A program made the position numbers and the translations under genes. A stretch of 64,000 nt of DNA from CALCHA01 sp035548175 (GTDB lineage: Bacteria; Planctomycetota; Phycisphaerae; WQYP01): NCBI GenBank assembly GCA_035548175.1, contig DASZTO010000053.1, positions 12,050-76,049 on the forward strand. The letters are read 5' to 3'. Shown piece by piece: positions 1 through 9,972 of this stretch. Position 1 is the stretch's first letter; each line of letters starts with the position of its first letter. The notes beneath the pieces were generated by a model. That model saw only the letters and a list, made by a program, of their open reading frames with translations, had not been told where the DNA came from and ran no database searches.

Positions 1-2
1 CG

Positions 3-671
3 GTGATTACGCAGGAGCAGCCGATCGCGGTGTTGTTCTATCCGCGGCAGCAGGATTTGCCGGAGGTGTTGCAGCAGTTGAACACGGGCGCGAAGCTGCC
101 GGTGGAGATATGGGATCAAGCGCTGACGAAGAAGCTGACGGATGGTGTACTGGAAACGATAGACAATCAGATCGATCCGTTGAGCGGGACGGCGCGGTTC
201 AAGGCGGTGGTGGCGAACGATCCGCGGATATTGTTTCCGAACGAATTTGTGAATGTGAAGCTGCTGGTCAGGACGCTGCGCGGGGCGGTGACGGTGTCAT
301 CGGCGGCGGTGCAGCAGGGGCCATCGGGGTGGTACGTGTATGTGGTGAAGGATGGGAAGGCGGAGATGCGAACGGTGACGACGGATCCTGCTTTCGCGCA
401 GGGGGAGACGGCGGTAATCGACACGGGGTTGACGTCGGGGGAGATGGTGGTGGTGAACGGTGTGGACAAGCTGCATGACGGGGCGGAGGTGACGGTGCGG
501 AAGCCGGGGGAGTCGGGGACGGAGTCGGCGACGGGACCGGCGGGGACGACGGGGGCGGGCGGCGGCCGGGGAGGGCGGGGAGGGCGGGGGGGTCGGCGTG
601 GGGCGCCGGCGTCGAGCGCTCCGGCGTTGCTGGAAGGTGGGGCTTCCGGAGGAGCGGGGAGGGCGCGATGA
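3..671 (+). CDS. RND efflux periplasmic adaptor (MdtA-like), 5' truncated
   Basis: This is the C-terminal part of a membrane-fusion (HlyD-type) adaptor that links an RND pump to its outer-membrane channel; the start lies outside the window. The visible 222 residues cover the end of the beta-barrel domain (IDPLSGTARFKAVVAND, then a NEFVNVKLLV stretch, typical of MdtA/AcrA) and the membrane-proximal domain (GPSGWYVYVV, then GEMVVVNGVDKL). The last 60 or so residues are a Gly/Arg/Ala-rich low-complexity tail that would be exposed in the periplasm. The stop codon overlaps the ATG of the next pump gene by 4 nt (ATGA), so translation is probably coupled. The substrate cannot be told from sequence. 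Confidence 0.9.
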   Translation: MITQEQPIAVLFYPRQQDLPEVLQQLNTGAKLPVEIWDQALTKKLTDGVLETIDNQIDPLSGTARFKAVVANDPRILFPNEFVNVKLLVRTLRGAVTVSSAAVQQGPSGWYVYVVKDGKAEMRTVTTDPAFAQGETAVIDTGLTSGEMVVVNGVDKLHDGAEVTVRKPGESGTESATGPAGTTGAGGGRGGRGGRGGRRGAPASSAPALLEGGASGGAGRAR

Positions 672-3600
672 GTCCCTCGCGGCCGTTCATTTTGAGACCC
701 GTGGCGACGTCGCTGCTGATGGTGGCGATATTGCTGGTGGGTCTGGTGGCGTATGGGGAATTGCCGGTATCGGCGTTGCCGGAGGTGGATTATCCGACGA
801 TACAGATACAGACGTTTTATCCGGGGGCGGCGCCGGACGTGATGGCGACGTCGGTGACGGCGCCGCTGGAGCGGCAGTTCGGGCAGATGCCGGGGCTGTC
901 GCAGATGATCTCGACGTCATCGGAGGGGTGTTCGGTCATCACGCTGCAGTTCGACCTGTCGTTGAACATAGACATAGCGGAGCAGGAGGTGCAGGCGGCG
1001 ATCAACGCGGCGACGACGTATTTGCCGAAGGACTTACCGAACCCGCCGATTTATGCGAAGACGAATCCCGCGGATGCGCCGATCATCACGCTGGCGTTGT
1101 CATCGGAGACGATGCCGCTGTCGAAGGTGGAGGATCTGGCGGACACGCGTCTGGCGGAGAAGATTTCGCAGGTGCCTGGGGTGGGGCTGGTGAGCATATC
1201 GGGGGGTCAGAAGCCGGCGGTGAGGATACAGGTGAATCCGACGGCGCTGGCGTCGCGGATGCTGTCGATGGACGACGTGCGAGCGGCGATAACGGCGGCG
1301 AACGTGAACCAGGCGAAGGGGACGTTTGACGGGCCGCGGCTGGCGCACACGATTGGTGCGAACGACCAGTTGCTGACGAGCGCGGACTATAAGCCTTTGG
1401 TGATTGCGTATCGCAACGGTCGGCCGGTGCATTTGTCGGATGTGGCGGACGTGGTGGACGGGGTGGAGAACGAGCGGGAAGCGGCGTGGATGAATCTGAC
1501 GCCGGCGGTGATCGTGAACATCCAGCGGCAGCCGGGTGCGAACATCATCGAGGTGGTGGACCGGGTGCAGGCGTTGCTGCCGCAGTTGCAGACGTCGCTG
1601 CCGTCGGGGGTGAAGGTGGATATTCTGACGGACCGGACGAACACGATCCGTGCGTCGGTGAGCGACGTGCAGTTCGAGCTGCTGCTGACGATCGGGTTGG
1701 TGGTGCTGGTGATATTTGTATTTTTGCGGTCGATAGCGGCGACGGTGATACCGTCGGTGGCGGTGCCGCTGGCGATCGTGGGGACGTTCGGGGGGATGTA
1801 CCTGCTGGGCTATTCGCTGAACAATCTGACGCTGATGGCGTTGACGATTTCGACGGGGTTCGTGGTGGACGACGCGATCGTGATGATCGAGAACATCACG
1901 CGGTACATCGAGGAGGGGGAGGCGCCGCTGGAGGCGGCATTGAAGGGATCGGCGCAGATCGGGTTTACGATTTTGAGTTTGAGCGTGTCGCTGATAGCGG
2001 TGCTGATACCGCTGTTGTTCATGGGGGACATAGTGGGGCGGCTGTTCCGGGAATTCGCGGTGACGCTGTCGATGACGATCGTGGTGTCGGCGGCGGTGTC
2101 GCTGACGCTGACGCCGATGATGTGCGCGCTTTTGCTGAGGCACAAACGGCCGGAGGAGCATGGGTGGCTGTACCGGATGTCGGAGCGGGGGTTTCAGAAG
2201 CTGATTGATTTTTATGATGTGACGCTGGGGTGGTGCCTGCGGCATCAGCCGGTGACGCTGCTGATCGCGGTGATGACGCTGGCGTTGACGGTGGTGTTGT
2301 ACCTGGAGATACCGAAGGGTTTTTTCCCGGTGCAGGACACGGGGGTGATCATGGGGATATCGGAGGCGCCGCAGGACATATCGTTTGAGGCGATGGAAGC
2401 GCGGCAGAAGAAGCTGGCGGAGGTTATTCTGAAGGATCCGGCGGTGGAGAGCCTGTCGAGTTTTATTGGGATTGAGGGGACGAACACGACGCTGAACAGC
2501 GGGCGGATCCAGATCAATTTGAAGCCGCTCGCGCAGCGGAAGATATTCGCCACGGACATCATTCGGCGGCTGGAGCCGGAGCTGGCGAAGGTGGTGGGGA
2601 TTTCGCTGTACATGCAGCCGGTGCAGGATTTGAGCGTGGAGACGCGTCCGAGCCGGACGGAGTTTCAGTACACGCTGGAGAGCCCGACGTCGGCGGAGCT
2701 GGCGGAGTGGGCGCCGAAGTTCGAGGCGAAGCTGAAATCTCTGCCGGAGATCACGGACGTGGCGAGCGACCAGCTCAACGACGGGCTGGAGACGAAGCTG
2801 GCGATCGACCGGGACACGGCGGCGCGTCTGGGGGTGACGCCGCAGATGATCGACGACGCGTTGTACGACGCGTATGGGCAGCGGCAGGTGTCGACGATGT
2901 TCACGCAGTTGAACCAGTATCACGTGATATTGGAGGTGGCGCCGAAATTTCGGGATGCGCCGGCGGATTTGAATGATGTGTACGTGCATCCGCCGAGCGG
3001 CGCGCGGGTGCCCTTGTCGGCGTTGACGAGCTGGAAGAAGGAGACAGCGCCGCTGACGATCAACCATCAGGGGCAGTTTCCGGCGGTGACGCTGTCGTTC
3101 AATCTGGCGCCGGGGGCGTCGCTTGGGGAGGCGGTGAAAGCGGTCGAGAAGGCGCAGGCGGACCTGGGGATGCCGGCGAGCGTGCAGGCGGGTTTTCAGG
3201 GGACGGCGGCGGCGTTTCGGGCGTCGCTGACGAACACGCCGCTGTTGATTCTGGCGGCGGTGGTGACGGTGTACATCGTGCTGGGGGTGTTGTACGAGAG
3301 CTACGTGCATCCGGTGACGATATTGAGCACGCTGCCATCGGCGGCGGTGGGTGCATTGCTGGCGTTGATGCTGTGCGGGCAGGATTTTTCGATCATTGCG
3401 TTGATCGGGATTATTTTGCTGATAGGGATTGTGGAGAAGAACGCGATCATGATGATCGATTTCGCGCTGGATGCGGAGCGGACGCAGGGGAAGAGTGCGT
3501 TCGATGCGATTTACCAGGCGTCGCTTTTGCGGTTCAGGCCGATCCTGATGACGACGATGGCGGCGCTGCTGGGCGGGGTGCCGCTGGCGCTTTCGAGCGG

Positions 3601-3847
3601 GACGGGGTCGGAGTTGCGGCGTCCGCTGGGGATAGCGATCGTGGGGGGACTGATTTTTTCGCAGATGCTGACGCTGTACACGACGCCGGTGATATACCTG
3701 GCGTTTGACGCGATTGCGCGGAAGGTGACGGGTGGGCGGAGGCGGGAGGAGGGAGCGGCGGAGGAAGGGGATTTGCCGGCGTTGCCGGCGCCGGAGGAAG
3801 CGCCGCTATTGCCGGCGGGGAGCGGCGGATTAGGGGGGCATCCGTGA
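668..3847 (+). CDS. RND efflux pump permease subunit (MdtB-like)
   Basis: An inner-membrane proton-driven RND (AcrB/MdtB/MdtC, HAE1) transporter of 1059 aa, full length for the family. The N-terminus (SRPFILRPVATSLLMVAILL) is the first membrane helix. The paired proton-relay aspartates of TM4 are seen in GFVVDDAIVMIENI (D401-D402). Two six-helix halves and two large periplasmic loops follow the usual order, and the second half carries the conserved GIVEKNAIMMIDFA segment. The C-terminal 45 residues are an acidic/Gly-rich cytoplasmic tail. A second, paralogous pump subunit follows at once with a 4-nt GTGA overlap, which is the arrangement of the heteromeric MdtBC pump. Substrates of such pumps include bile salts, novobiocin and metals; which apply here is unknown. 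Confidence 0.95.
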   Translation: MSPSRPFILRPVATSLLMVAILLVGLVAYGELPVSALPEVDYPTIQIQTFYPGAAPDVMATSVTAPLERQFGQMPGLSQMISTSSEGCSVITLQFDLSLNIDIAEQEVQAAINAATTYLPKDLPNPPIYAKTNPADAPIITLALSSETMPLSKVEDLADTRLAEKISQVPGVGLVSISGGQKPAVRIQVNPTALASRMLSMDDVRAAITAANVNQAKGTFDGPRLAHTIGANDQLLTSADYKPLVIAYRNGRPVHLSDVADVVDGVENEREAAWMNLTPAVIVNIQRQPGANIIEVVDRVQALLPQLQTSLPSGVKVDILTDRTNTIRASVSDVQFELLLTIGLVVLVIFVFLRSIAATVIPSVAVPLAIVGTFGGMYLLGYSLNNLTLMALTISTGFVVDDAIVMIENITRYIEEGEAPLEAALKGSAQIGFTILSLSVSLIAVLIPLLFMGDIVGRLFREFAVTLSMTIVVSAAVSLTLTPMMCALLLRHKRPEEHGWLYRMSERGFQKLIDFYDVTLGWCLRHQPVTLLIAVMTLALTVVLYLEIPKGFFPVQDTGVIMGISEAPQDISFEAMEARQKKLAEVILKDPAVESLSSFIGIEGTNTTLNSGRIQINLKPLAQRKIFATDIIRRLEPELAKVVGISLYMQPVQDLSVETRPSRTEFQYTLESPTSAELAEWAPKFEAKLKSLPEITDVASDQLNDGLETKLAIDRDTAARLGVTPQMIDDALYDAYGQRQVSTMFTQLNQYHVILEVAPKFRDAPADLNDVYVHPPSGARVPLSALTSWKKETAPLTINHQGQFPAVTLSFNLAPGASLGEAVKAVEKAQADLGMPASVQAGFQGTAAAFRASLTNTPLLILAAVVTVYIVLGVLYESYVHPVTILSTLPSAAVGALLALMLCGQDFSIIALIGIILLIGIVEKNAIMMIDFALDAERTQGKSAFDAIYQASLLRFRPILMTTMAALLGGVPLALSSGTGSELRRPLGIAIVGGLIFSQMLTLYTTPVIYLAFDAIARKVTGGRRREEGAAEEGDLPALPAPEEAPLLPAGSGGLGGHP

Positions 3848-6800
3848 GCGTATCGACGCCGTTCATTCACCGGCCGGTGGGGACGTCGCTGTTGACGGCG
3901 GCGATTGCGCTGGCGGGGATACTGGCGTATTTTTTGTTGCCGGTGGCGCCGCTGCCGGAGGTGGAATTTCCGACGATATCGGTGAACGCGGGGTTGCCGG
4001 GGGCGAGTCCGGAGACGATGGCGTCGAGCGTGGCGACGCCGCTGGAGCGGCAGTTCGGGCGGATCGCGGGGGTGACGGAGATGACGTCGACGTCGAGTCT
4101 GGGGTCGACGAGCATCACACTGCAATTCGCGCTGGACCGGGACATCAATGCGGCGGCGCGGGACGTGCAGGCGGCGATCAACGGGGCGCTGGGGAACCTG
4201 CCGGCGAATCTGCCGGGGCTGCCGACGTATCGGAAGGTGAATCCGGCGGATTCGCCGATATTGATGCTGACGTTGACGTCGGGCGCGTATGACCGGGCGC
4301 ACATGTATGACGTGGCGACGACGATTCTGCAGCAGAAGCTGTCGCAGGTGGACGGGGTGGGGCAGGTATCGGTGTGGGGAGGGGCGAATCCGGCGGTGCG
4401 GGTGGAGATCAATCCGACGGCGCTCAACGGGCGGCACCTGAGCCTGGAGGATGTGCGGGCGGCGCTGTCGGCGGCGAACGCGAACCGTCCGAAGGGGGAG
4501 ATTCAGGGTGCGCGTTTGTCGTACTCGCTGGCGACGACGGACCAGTTGCTGGGGGCGGCGGCGTACCGGAACCTGATCATCGGGATGCACAATGGCGCCC
4601 CGGTGCGCGTGGGGGATGTGGCGACGGTGGTGGATTCGACGGAGAACGTGCAGAACTCGGCGCTGGCGAACGGAAAGCCGGCGGTGCTGCTGGCGATCTT
4701 CCGGCAGCCGGAGGCGAACATCATCGACACGGTGGACCGTGTGAAGGCGTTGTTGCCGGAGTTTCGGGCATCGATACCTGCGGCGATGGATTTGAACGTG
4801 GTGATGGACCGGACGACGACGATCCGGGCGTCGGTGGATGATGTGGAATTCACGCTGCTGATGGCGCTGCTGCTGGTGGTGCTGGTGGTGTTCGTGTTTT
4901 TGCGGGACTGGCGTTCGACGCTGATACCGGGGGTGGCGGTGCCGGTGTCGCTGCTGGGGACGACGGGGGCGATGTACCTGCTGGGCTATTCGCTGGACAA
5001 CCTGTCGCTGATGGCGTTGACGATATCGACGGGGTTCGTGGTGGATGACGCGATCGTGGTGGTGGAGAACATCACGCGGCATCTGGAGGCGGGGATGAAG
5101 CCGATGGCGGCGGCGTTGCGGGGGGCGCGGGAGATCGGTTTCACGGTGATGTCGATTTCGATATCGCTGGTGGCGGTGTTCATACCGATTCTGCTGATGG
5201 GTGGGATCGTGGGGCGGCTGTTCCGGGAATTCGCGGTGACGCTGTCGGTGGCGATCATGATGTCGATGATCGTGTCGCTGACGACGACGCCGATGATGTG
5301 CGCGATCCTGCTGAAGCATCGGCGGCCGGAGGAGCACGGGCGGATTTATCGTTTTTCGGAATGGGTGTTCGACCGGGTGCTGTGGTTTTACGAGTGGTCG
5401 CTGGGGTGGGTGTTGCGGCACCGGCTGATCATGCTGGTGGTGACGATCCTCACGATCGCGGTGACGGGGTGTTTGTTTTACGTGATTCCGAAGGGATTTT
5501 TCCCGGAGCAGGACGTGGGGCGGCTGGGGGGATCGGTGCAGACGGACCAGGACGCATCGTTTCAGTCGCTGACGAAGCTGCAGGAGGAGTATGCGCGGGT
5601 GGTGGGGCAGGACCCGGCGGTGGACAGCGTGATGGCGTTTGCGAACACGGGCGGGGTGCGATTTTTCGTGAGTCTGAAGCCGCTGGATGAGCGGGTGGGC
5701 GTGACGGAGGTGATCAGCCGGCTGCGGCGGAAGCTGGCGGGGGTTCCGGGGGCGACGCTGTATTTGAATGCGTTTCAGGACCTGCGGATCGGGGGTCGTC
5801 AGAGCCGGGCGGAATATCAGTATGCGTTGACGTCGGACAATCTGCAGGAGCTGGAGACGTGGGCGCCGAAGCTGATGGAGCGGCTGAAGACGATACCGGG
5901 GCTGGTGGATGTGAACAGCGACCAGCAGAACGCGGGGATCGAGGCGCATCTGGAGATCGACCGAGAGACGGCGGCGCGGCTGGGGATTTCGACGGCGGCG
6001 ATCGATTCGATTTTGTACGATGCGTTTGGCCAGCGGCAGGTCTCGACGATGTTCACGGAGCTGAACCAGTATCACGTGGTGATGGAGGTGTCGCCGGAGT
6101 TTTCGCAGTCGCCGGACGGATTTGACTACACGTATTTGAAGGCGGCGGACGGGACGGAAGTGCCGCTGTCGTCGCTGGTGCATTATTCGCGGCAGGCGAC
6201 GGCGACGTCGATCGGGCACCAGGGGGTGTTTCCGTGCATCACGCTGTCGTTCAATTTGTTGCCGGGGGTGTCGCTGGGGCAGGCGGTGGAGAAGATACAG
6301 GCGGCGGAGCGGGAGATGGGCGTGCCGGAGTCGTTGCATGGATCGTTTGCGGGGACGGCGCAGGCGTTTGAGTCGTCGGTGGAGACGCTGCCGCTGCTGT
6401 TTGTGGCGGCGATCGTGGCGGTGTACATCGTGCTGGGGATGTTGTACGAGAGCTTGATACACCCGGTGACGATATTGAGCACGCTGCCGTCGGCGGGGGT
6501 GGGGGCGCTGCTGGCGCTGTTGCTGTTTCACGTGGATTTGAGCCTGATGGCGGCGATCGGGATCATTCTGCTGATCGGGATCGTGAAGAAGAACGCGATC
6601 ATGATGATTGATTTTGCGATCGAGCTGGAGCGGCGGGAGAAGACGTCGCCGGCGGAGGCGATTTACCAGGCGGCGCTGCTGCGGTTCCGGCCGATTCTGA
6701 TGACGACGATGGCGGCGTTGTTCGGCGGGTTGCCGCTGGCGTTGGGGACGGGGACGGGGTCGGAGCTGCGGCGGCCGCTGGGGATCGCGATAGTGGGGGG

Positions 6801-6972
6801 GCTGATTTTTTCGCAGATGCTGACGTTGTACACGACGCCGGTGATTTATCTGTACCTGGACCGGCTGCGGTTGTGGGTGACGGGGCAGGAGGCGAGCGGC
6901 GGGCAGGTTCCTCCGGGCACGCATCACGGGCATGGACAAGGATTTCCAGTGGGAGCACCGGCACAGGCATGA
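3844..6972 (+). CDS. RND efflux pump permease subunit (MdtC-like)
   Basis: The second RND subunit of 1042 aa, a clear paralogue of the preceding gene along its whole length (shared STPFIHRPVGTSLLTA start, GFVVDDAIVVVENI with D401-D402, and the GIVKKNAIMMIDFAIELE motif). It starts with GTG inside the stop region of the upstream gene, and its own TGA overlaps the next ATG by 4 nt, so all junctions in this operon are translationally coupled. Two adjacent non-identical RND subunits between an adaptor and an outer-membrane factor point to a heterotrimeric MdtBC-type pump rather than an AcrB homotrimer. Codons are strongly G-ending on this strand, as in its neighbours. Confidence 0.95.
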   Translation: MSVSTPFIHRPVGTSLLTAAIALAGILAYFLLPVAPLPEVEFPTISVNAGLPGASPETMASSVATPLERQFGRIAGVTEMTSTSSLGSTSITLQFALDRDINAAARDVQAAINGALGNLPANLPGLPTYRKVNPADSPILMLTLTSGAYDRAHMYDVATTILQQKLSQVDGVGQVSVWGGANPAVRVEINPTALNGRHLSLEDVRAALSAANANRPKGEIQGARLSYSLATTDQLLGAAAYRNLIIGMHNGAPVRVGDVATVVDSTENVQNSALANGKPAVLLAIFRQPEANIIDTVDRVKALLPEFRASIPAAMDLNVVMDRTTTIRASVDDVEFTLLMALLLVVLVVFVFLRDWRSTLIPGVAVPVSLLGTTGAMYLLGYSLDNLSLMALTISTGFVVDDAIVVVENITRHLEAGMKPMAAALRGAREIGFTVMSISISLVAVFIPILLMGGIVGRLFREFAVTLSVAIMMSMIVSLTTTPMMCAILLKHRRPEEHGRIYRFSEWVFDRVLWFYEWSLGWVLRHRLIMLVVTILTIAVTGCLFYVIPKGFFPEQDVGRLGGSVQTDQDASFQSLTKLQEEYARVVGQDPAVDSVMAFANTGGVRFFVSLKPLDERVGVTEVISRLRRKLAGVPGATLYLNAFQDLRIGGRQSRAEYQYALTSDNLQELETWAPKLMERLKTIPGLVDVNSDQQNAGIEAHLEIDRETAARLGISTAAIDSILYDAFGQRQVSTMFTELNQYHVVMEVSPEFSQSPDGFDYTYLKAADGTEVPLSSLVHYSRQATATSIGHQGVFPCITLSFNLLPGVSLGQAVEKIQAAEREMGVPESLHGSFAGTAQAFESSVETLPLLFVAAIVAVYIVLGMLYESLIHPVTILSTLPSAGVGALLALLLFHVDLSLMAAIGIILLIGIVKKNAIMMIDFAIELERREKTSPAEAIYQAALLRFRPILMTTMAALFGGLPLALGTGTGSELRRPLGIAIVGGLIFSQMLTLYTTPVIYLYLDRLRLWVTGQEASGGQVPPGTHHGHGQGFPVGAPAQA

Positions 6973-8546
6973 AAGGCGGAATGGTCGGAATGATGGTTAT
7001 CAGGGCGACTGGCGTGCGGCGGGGCATGAGCGGGAAGCGGCTTTGCGCGGGGTCGCTGGCGTTGGTCCTGGGGGCGGCGGCGGCGCTGCTGCCGGCGTGC
7101 AAGGTGAGTCCGGACTACAAGAGGCCGCCGCTGAATGTGCCGGGGGAATTCAAGTCTGCGACGACGATGTCGTCCTCGACGGAGCCGGCGTTCGGTCAGG
7201 ATTGGTGGGTGGTGTTTGGAGATGCGGAGCTGAACGCGCTGGAAGAGCGGGCGGTGTATGGGAACCAGAACGTGAAGGCGGCGATGGCGCGGGTGGCGGA
7301 GGCGCGGGCGGCGTTGAGGGTGACGCGGAGCCAGTTTTATCCGGTGGTGACTGCGGATCCGTCGGTGACGCGATCGCGCGCGGGCGCCGGGCGCAGCGGC
7401 AGCGGTGTGACGTCGACGAACATCCGGATACCGTTTGACGTGTCGTATGAGGTGGACATCTGGGGGCGGATATCGCGGAGCGTGGAGGCGGGCAAGGCGC
7501 AGTTGAAGGAGTTCGAGGCGGCGTTCGCGGTGGTGCTGCAGACGCTGGAGGCGGATGTGGCGTCGGATTATTTTTCGCTGCGTCTGCTGGATCGGCAGAG
7601 CGCGATTTTGACGCGCGAGATCGAGGAGTATCGGCGGCAGGAGAATCTGATCCAGCAGAAGGTGGATGCGCAGATCGCCAATTCGAAGCTGGATCTGGCG
7701 CAGGTGCAGTCGGTGCTGGAGACGACGGTCACGCAGGAGGCGGACCTGCGGCGGCAGCGGGCGGAGTTTGAGCACGCGATCGCGGTGCTGCTGGGGGTTC
7801 CGCCGGCGGAGTTTTCGCTGGAGGTGCGGGAGCAGACGCTGGCGGCGCCGGGGATACCGGCGGGGCTGCCGGTGGATCTGTTGTATCGGCGGCCGGACGT
7901 GGCGGAGGCGGAGCAGGCGCTGATCGCGGCGAACGCGAACGTGGGGGTGGCGATGGCGAATTTTTATCCGGTGGTGACGCTGACGGGGGCGGCGGGGTTT
8001 GAGTCGTTTGATTTGCAGCACGTGGCGAACTGGCAGAGCACGTTCTGGTCGCTGGGGCCGGACGTATCGATTCCGCTGTTCACCGGCGGGCGGCTGACGG
8101 GGCAGTTGCGGCAGGCCAAAGCGACGTATGATGAGATTCTGGCGGATTATCGGCAGGCGGTACTGACGGCGTTTCAGGATGTGGAGGACAACCTGTCGGA
8201 CTTGCACCTGCGGGCGGAATCGGAGGCGGCGGCGGAGAAGGCGGTGGCGGCGGCGAGCGAGTATCGGCGGTTGTCGGACATCGAGTATCGGCAGGGAATC
8301 ATCGATGCGTTGACGCTGATCGATGCGGACCGGACGCTGCAACAGGCGGAGATCACGGAGGCGCAGATCGAGGCGGCGCGGCTGACGTCGACGGTGCTGT
8401 TGATCAAGAGTCTGGGCGGGGCGTGGAACGAGGCGGAGCCGACGCGGATGCCGGTGCCGTTTCCGCCGCCGACGGGGACGGGGCCGATGCCCGAGACGAT
8501 GCCGTCGATGACGCGGCCGGCAAGCGCGCCGGCGATGGGGGGTTGA
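6969..8546 (+). CDS. RND efflux outer-membrane lipoprotein (TolC/OprM/NodT family)
   Basis: The outer-membrane channel of the tripartite pump, 525 aa from the ATG at 6969. That start overlaps the upstream stop by 4 nt like the other junctions of the operon. An internal ATG at 7026 would give a shorter signal peptide and is the main alternative. A lipoprotein signal ends in LLPAC (lipobox Cys), followed by KVSPDYKRPP, the usual N-terminus of NodT/OprM proteins. Two OEP repeats are present, each with long helices forming the periplasmic coiled-coil barrel, and the LPVDLLYRRPDVAEAEQ segment is characteristic of the family. The final 40 residues are a Pro/Met/Thr-rich tail. It ends the operon. 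Confidence 0.93.
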   Translation: MKGGMVGMMVIRATGVRRGMSGKRLCAGSLALVLGAAAALLPACKVSPDYKRPPLNVPGEFKSATTMSSSTEPAFGQDWWVVFGDAELNALEERAVYGNQNVKAAMARVAEARAALRVTRSQFYPVVTADPSVTRSRAGAGRSGSGVTSTNIRIPFDVSYEVDIWGRISRSVEAGKAQLKEFEAAFAVVLQTLEADVASDYFSLRLLDRQSAILTREIEEYRRQENLIQQKVDAQIANSKLDLAQVQSVLETTVTQEADLRRQRAEFEHAIAVLLGVPPAEFSLEVREQTLAAPGIPAGLPVDLLYRRPDVAEAEQALIAANANVGVAMANFYPVVTLTGAAGFESFDLQHVANWQSTFWSLGPDVSIPLFTGGRLTGQLRQAKATYDEILADYRQAVLTAFQDVEDNLSDLHLRAESEAAAEKAVAAASEYRRLSDIEYRQGIIDALTLIDADRTLQQAEITEAQIEAARLTSTVLLIKSLGGAWNEAEPTRMPVPFPPPTGTGPMPETMPSMTRPASAPAMGG

Positions 8547-8729
8547 GGGGACGGGGCGGCGGAGGTGTTGGCTGATAATTCGCGAGGGTCCGGGGAGTGC
8601 GGCGGCAATGGCAGAGGCGGGTGCGCGCGGGGGCTGGAGAGGGCGGGCGTGGGGGATAGTTCTTGCAAGGGGGGGGAGGGGCCGGTAGTCTTAGCGCATC
8701 CCATTCTGCATGTTGACAGGCACTTGTGC

Positions 8730-9518
8730 ATGATCGAAGCCGTCCTATTTGATTTAGGCGACACCCTGATTGACTTTGGCGTTGGCCGGCGGGAGGCGGA
8801 GGTGCTGTTTCGTCGTGGCGCGCGGCTGACGTACGAGCACCTGGCGGCGCGGGGGTTGCGGGTGCCGAGTTTTGATGTGTATTTCACCGCGCATTACGGC
8901 CGGATGCGGCGGGCGTATGTGTGGTCAAAGGTGTCGCGGCGGGACTTTTCGTACGCGCGGGTGCTGGGGGCGGCGGCGCGGGCGCTGCGGTTGCCGTTGA
9001 CGGATGGGGATTTGCACGATCTGGCGGGGCTGTGGTATCGGCCGATCTGTGCGACATCGCACACGGATCCGGGCGTGCGGCACATGCTGGAGCAGTTGCG
9101 TCGTGCGGGGACGAAGCTGGGGATTGTGTCGAACACGCTGGTGCCGGCGCATTGCCTGGATCAGCATCTGGAGGAGGAGGGGCTGCTGGAGTATTTTCCG
9201 GTGCGGGTGTATTCGTCGGCGGTGCGGTATCGGAAGCCGCATGCGCGGATTTTCGAGATGGCGTTGGCGCAGATCGGGACGCCGGCGTCGCGGACGGTGT
9301 TCATCGGGGATTTGCTGGCGACGGATATTTTCGGGGCGAAGCGTGCGGGGATGCGGACGATCTGGAAGCCGGCGCGGAACAAGCCGTTTGCGAAGGCGCC
9401 CGATGCGCCGCATCGGCGTGCGCCGGATGTGGTGATACCGAAGGTGACGCATTTGCCCGAGGCGCTGCGGCAGTTCGGGTGGCGGCCGACGCGTGTGCGG
9501 GAGACGGCGGTGGCGTGA
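8730..9518 (+). CDS. HAD-superfamily hydrolase
   Basis: A 262-aa haloacid dehalogenase-like phosphatase. The four HAD signatures are visible: motif I DLGDT near residue 8 (nucleophile Asp in FDLGDT), motif II SNT near residue 140, the motif III Lys in YRKPH, and motif IV GDLLATDI, with a helical cap between motifs I and II. The closest broad type is the YjjG/Gph-like group; a specific substrate cannot be assigned. The ATG at 8730 was chosen because the core beta-strand (MIEAVLFDLG) begins directly there, leaving no room for a longer N-terminus. The gene stands alone between the efflux operon and a repeat-rich intergenic region. Confidence 0.85.
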   Translation: MIEAVLFDLGDTLIDFGVGRREAEVLFRRGARLTYEHLAARGLRVPSFDVYFTAHYGRMRRAYVWSKVSRRDFSYARVLGAAARALRLPLTDGDLHDLAGLWYRPICATSHTDPGVRHMLEQLRRAGTKLGIVSNTLVPAHCLDQHLEEEGLLEYFPVRVYSSAVRYRKPHARIFEMALAQIGTPASRTVFIGDLLATDIFGAKRAGMRTIWKPARNKPFAKAPDAPHRRAPDVVIPKVTHLPEALRQFGWRPTRVRETAVA

Positions 9519-9972
9519 GGGGAAGTGTCCATAACGGGCGGGGACCGGCACGGACGACGTAAATGGCCACGAAAAGCATGGCGCGGCGAGGGCCGCAACC
9601 AAAAGAGGCGGCGCTGTGCTTGGGCGAGCGTCCCGGGGTCTTCAACGCGGAGGGCGCGGAGAACGCGGAGGGCGCGGAGGGACGACGATGGCCTCCCCCC
9701 ACCCCGAGACGACGAGGTAAAGTGGCCGCGAAAGGCACGAAAAACACGAAAAGTTGTGATCTGAAAATCTTCTTAGGGCGCGAAGACTTGGCGCGATAGT
9801 CGTACGAAAAGCACGCAACGGGCGATTGGTGGCGGGGTGAAGTAGATGTTTCACGTCGGTGGATTCGCGCTTCACGGGTCCGGTGAAGCGTGCGGATTTG
9901 GATGGGGTGGTGTTGGCGATTTACTGGCCGCTGGGGCGGGTGCGGTTTTTTCGGTAGCGGCGAGCGGTGGGA
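9519..9972. repeat. Repeat-rich intergenic region (ACGAAAA and GCGGAGGGC families)
   Basis: I see no gene in this 454-nt stretch. It contains short repeats of two families. Copies of a motif built from GGCCACGAAAA / CACGAAAA occur near 9561-9579, 9721-9755 and, degenerate, 9803-9822. An 18-nt unit beginning AACGCGGAGGGCG is present twice in perfect tandem at 9644-9661 and 9662-9679. Related ACGAAAA/CACAAA sequence recurs at 11346-11423. Such A-rich and purine-rich minirepeats are common in planctomycete and verrucomicrobial intergenic DNA; their function is unknown. Confidence 0.75.

Noticed and set aside
1100..6939. Long minus-strand open frames of 736 and 1142 aa opposite the RND pump genes
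   Set aside because: Their products are Arg/His/Gln-rich low-complexity strings, which is the mirror of G-rich third positions in the pump genes. No motif or start signal supports them.
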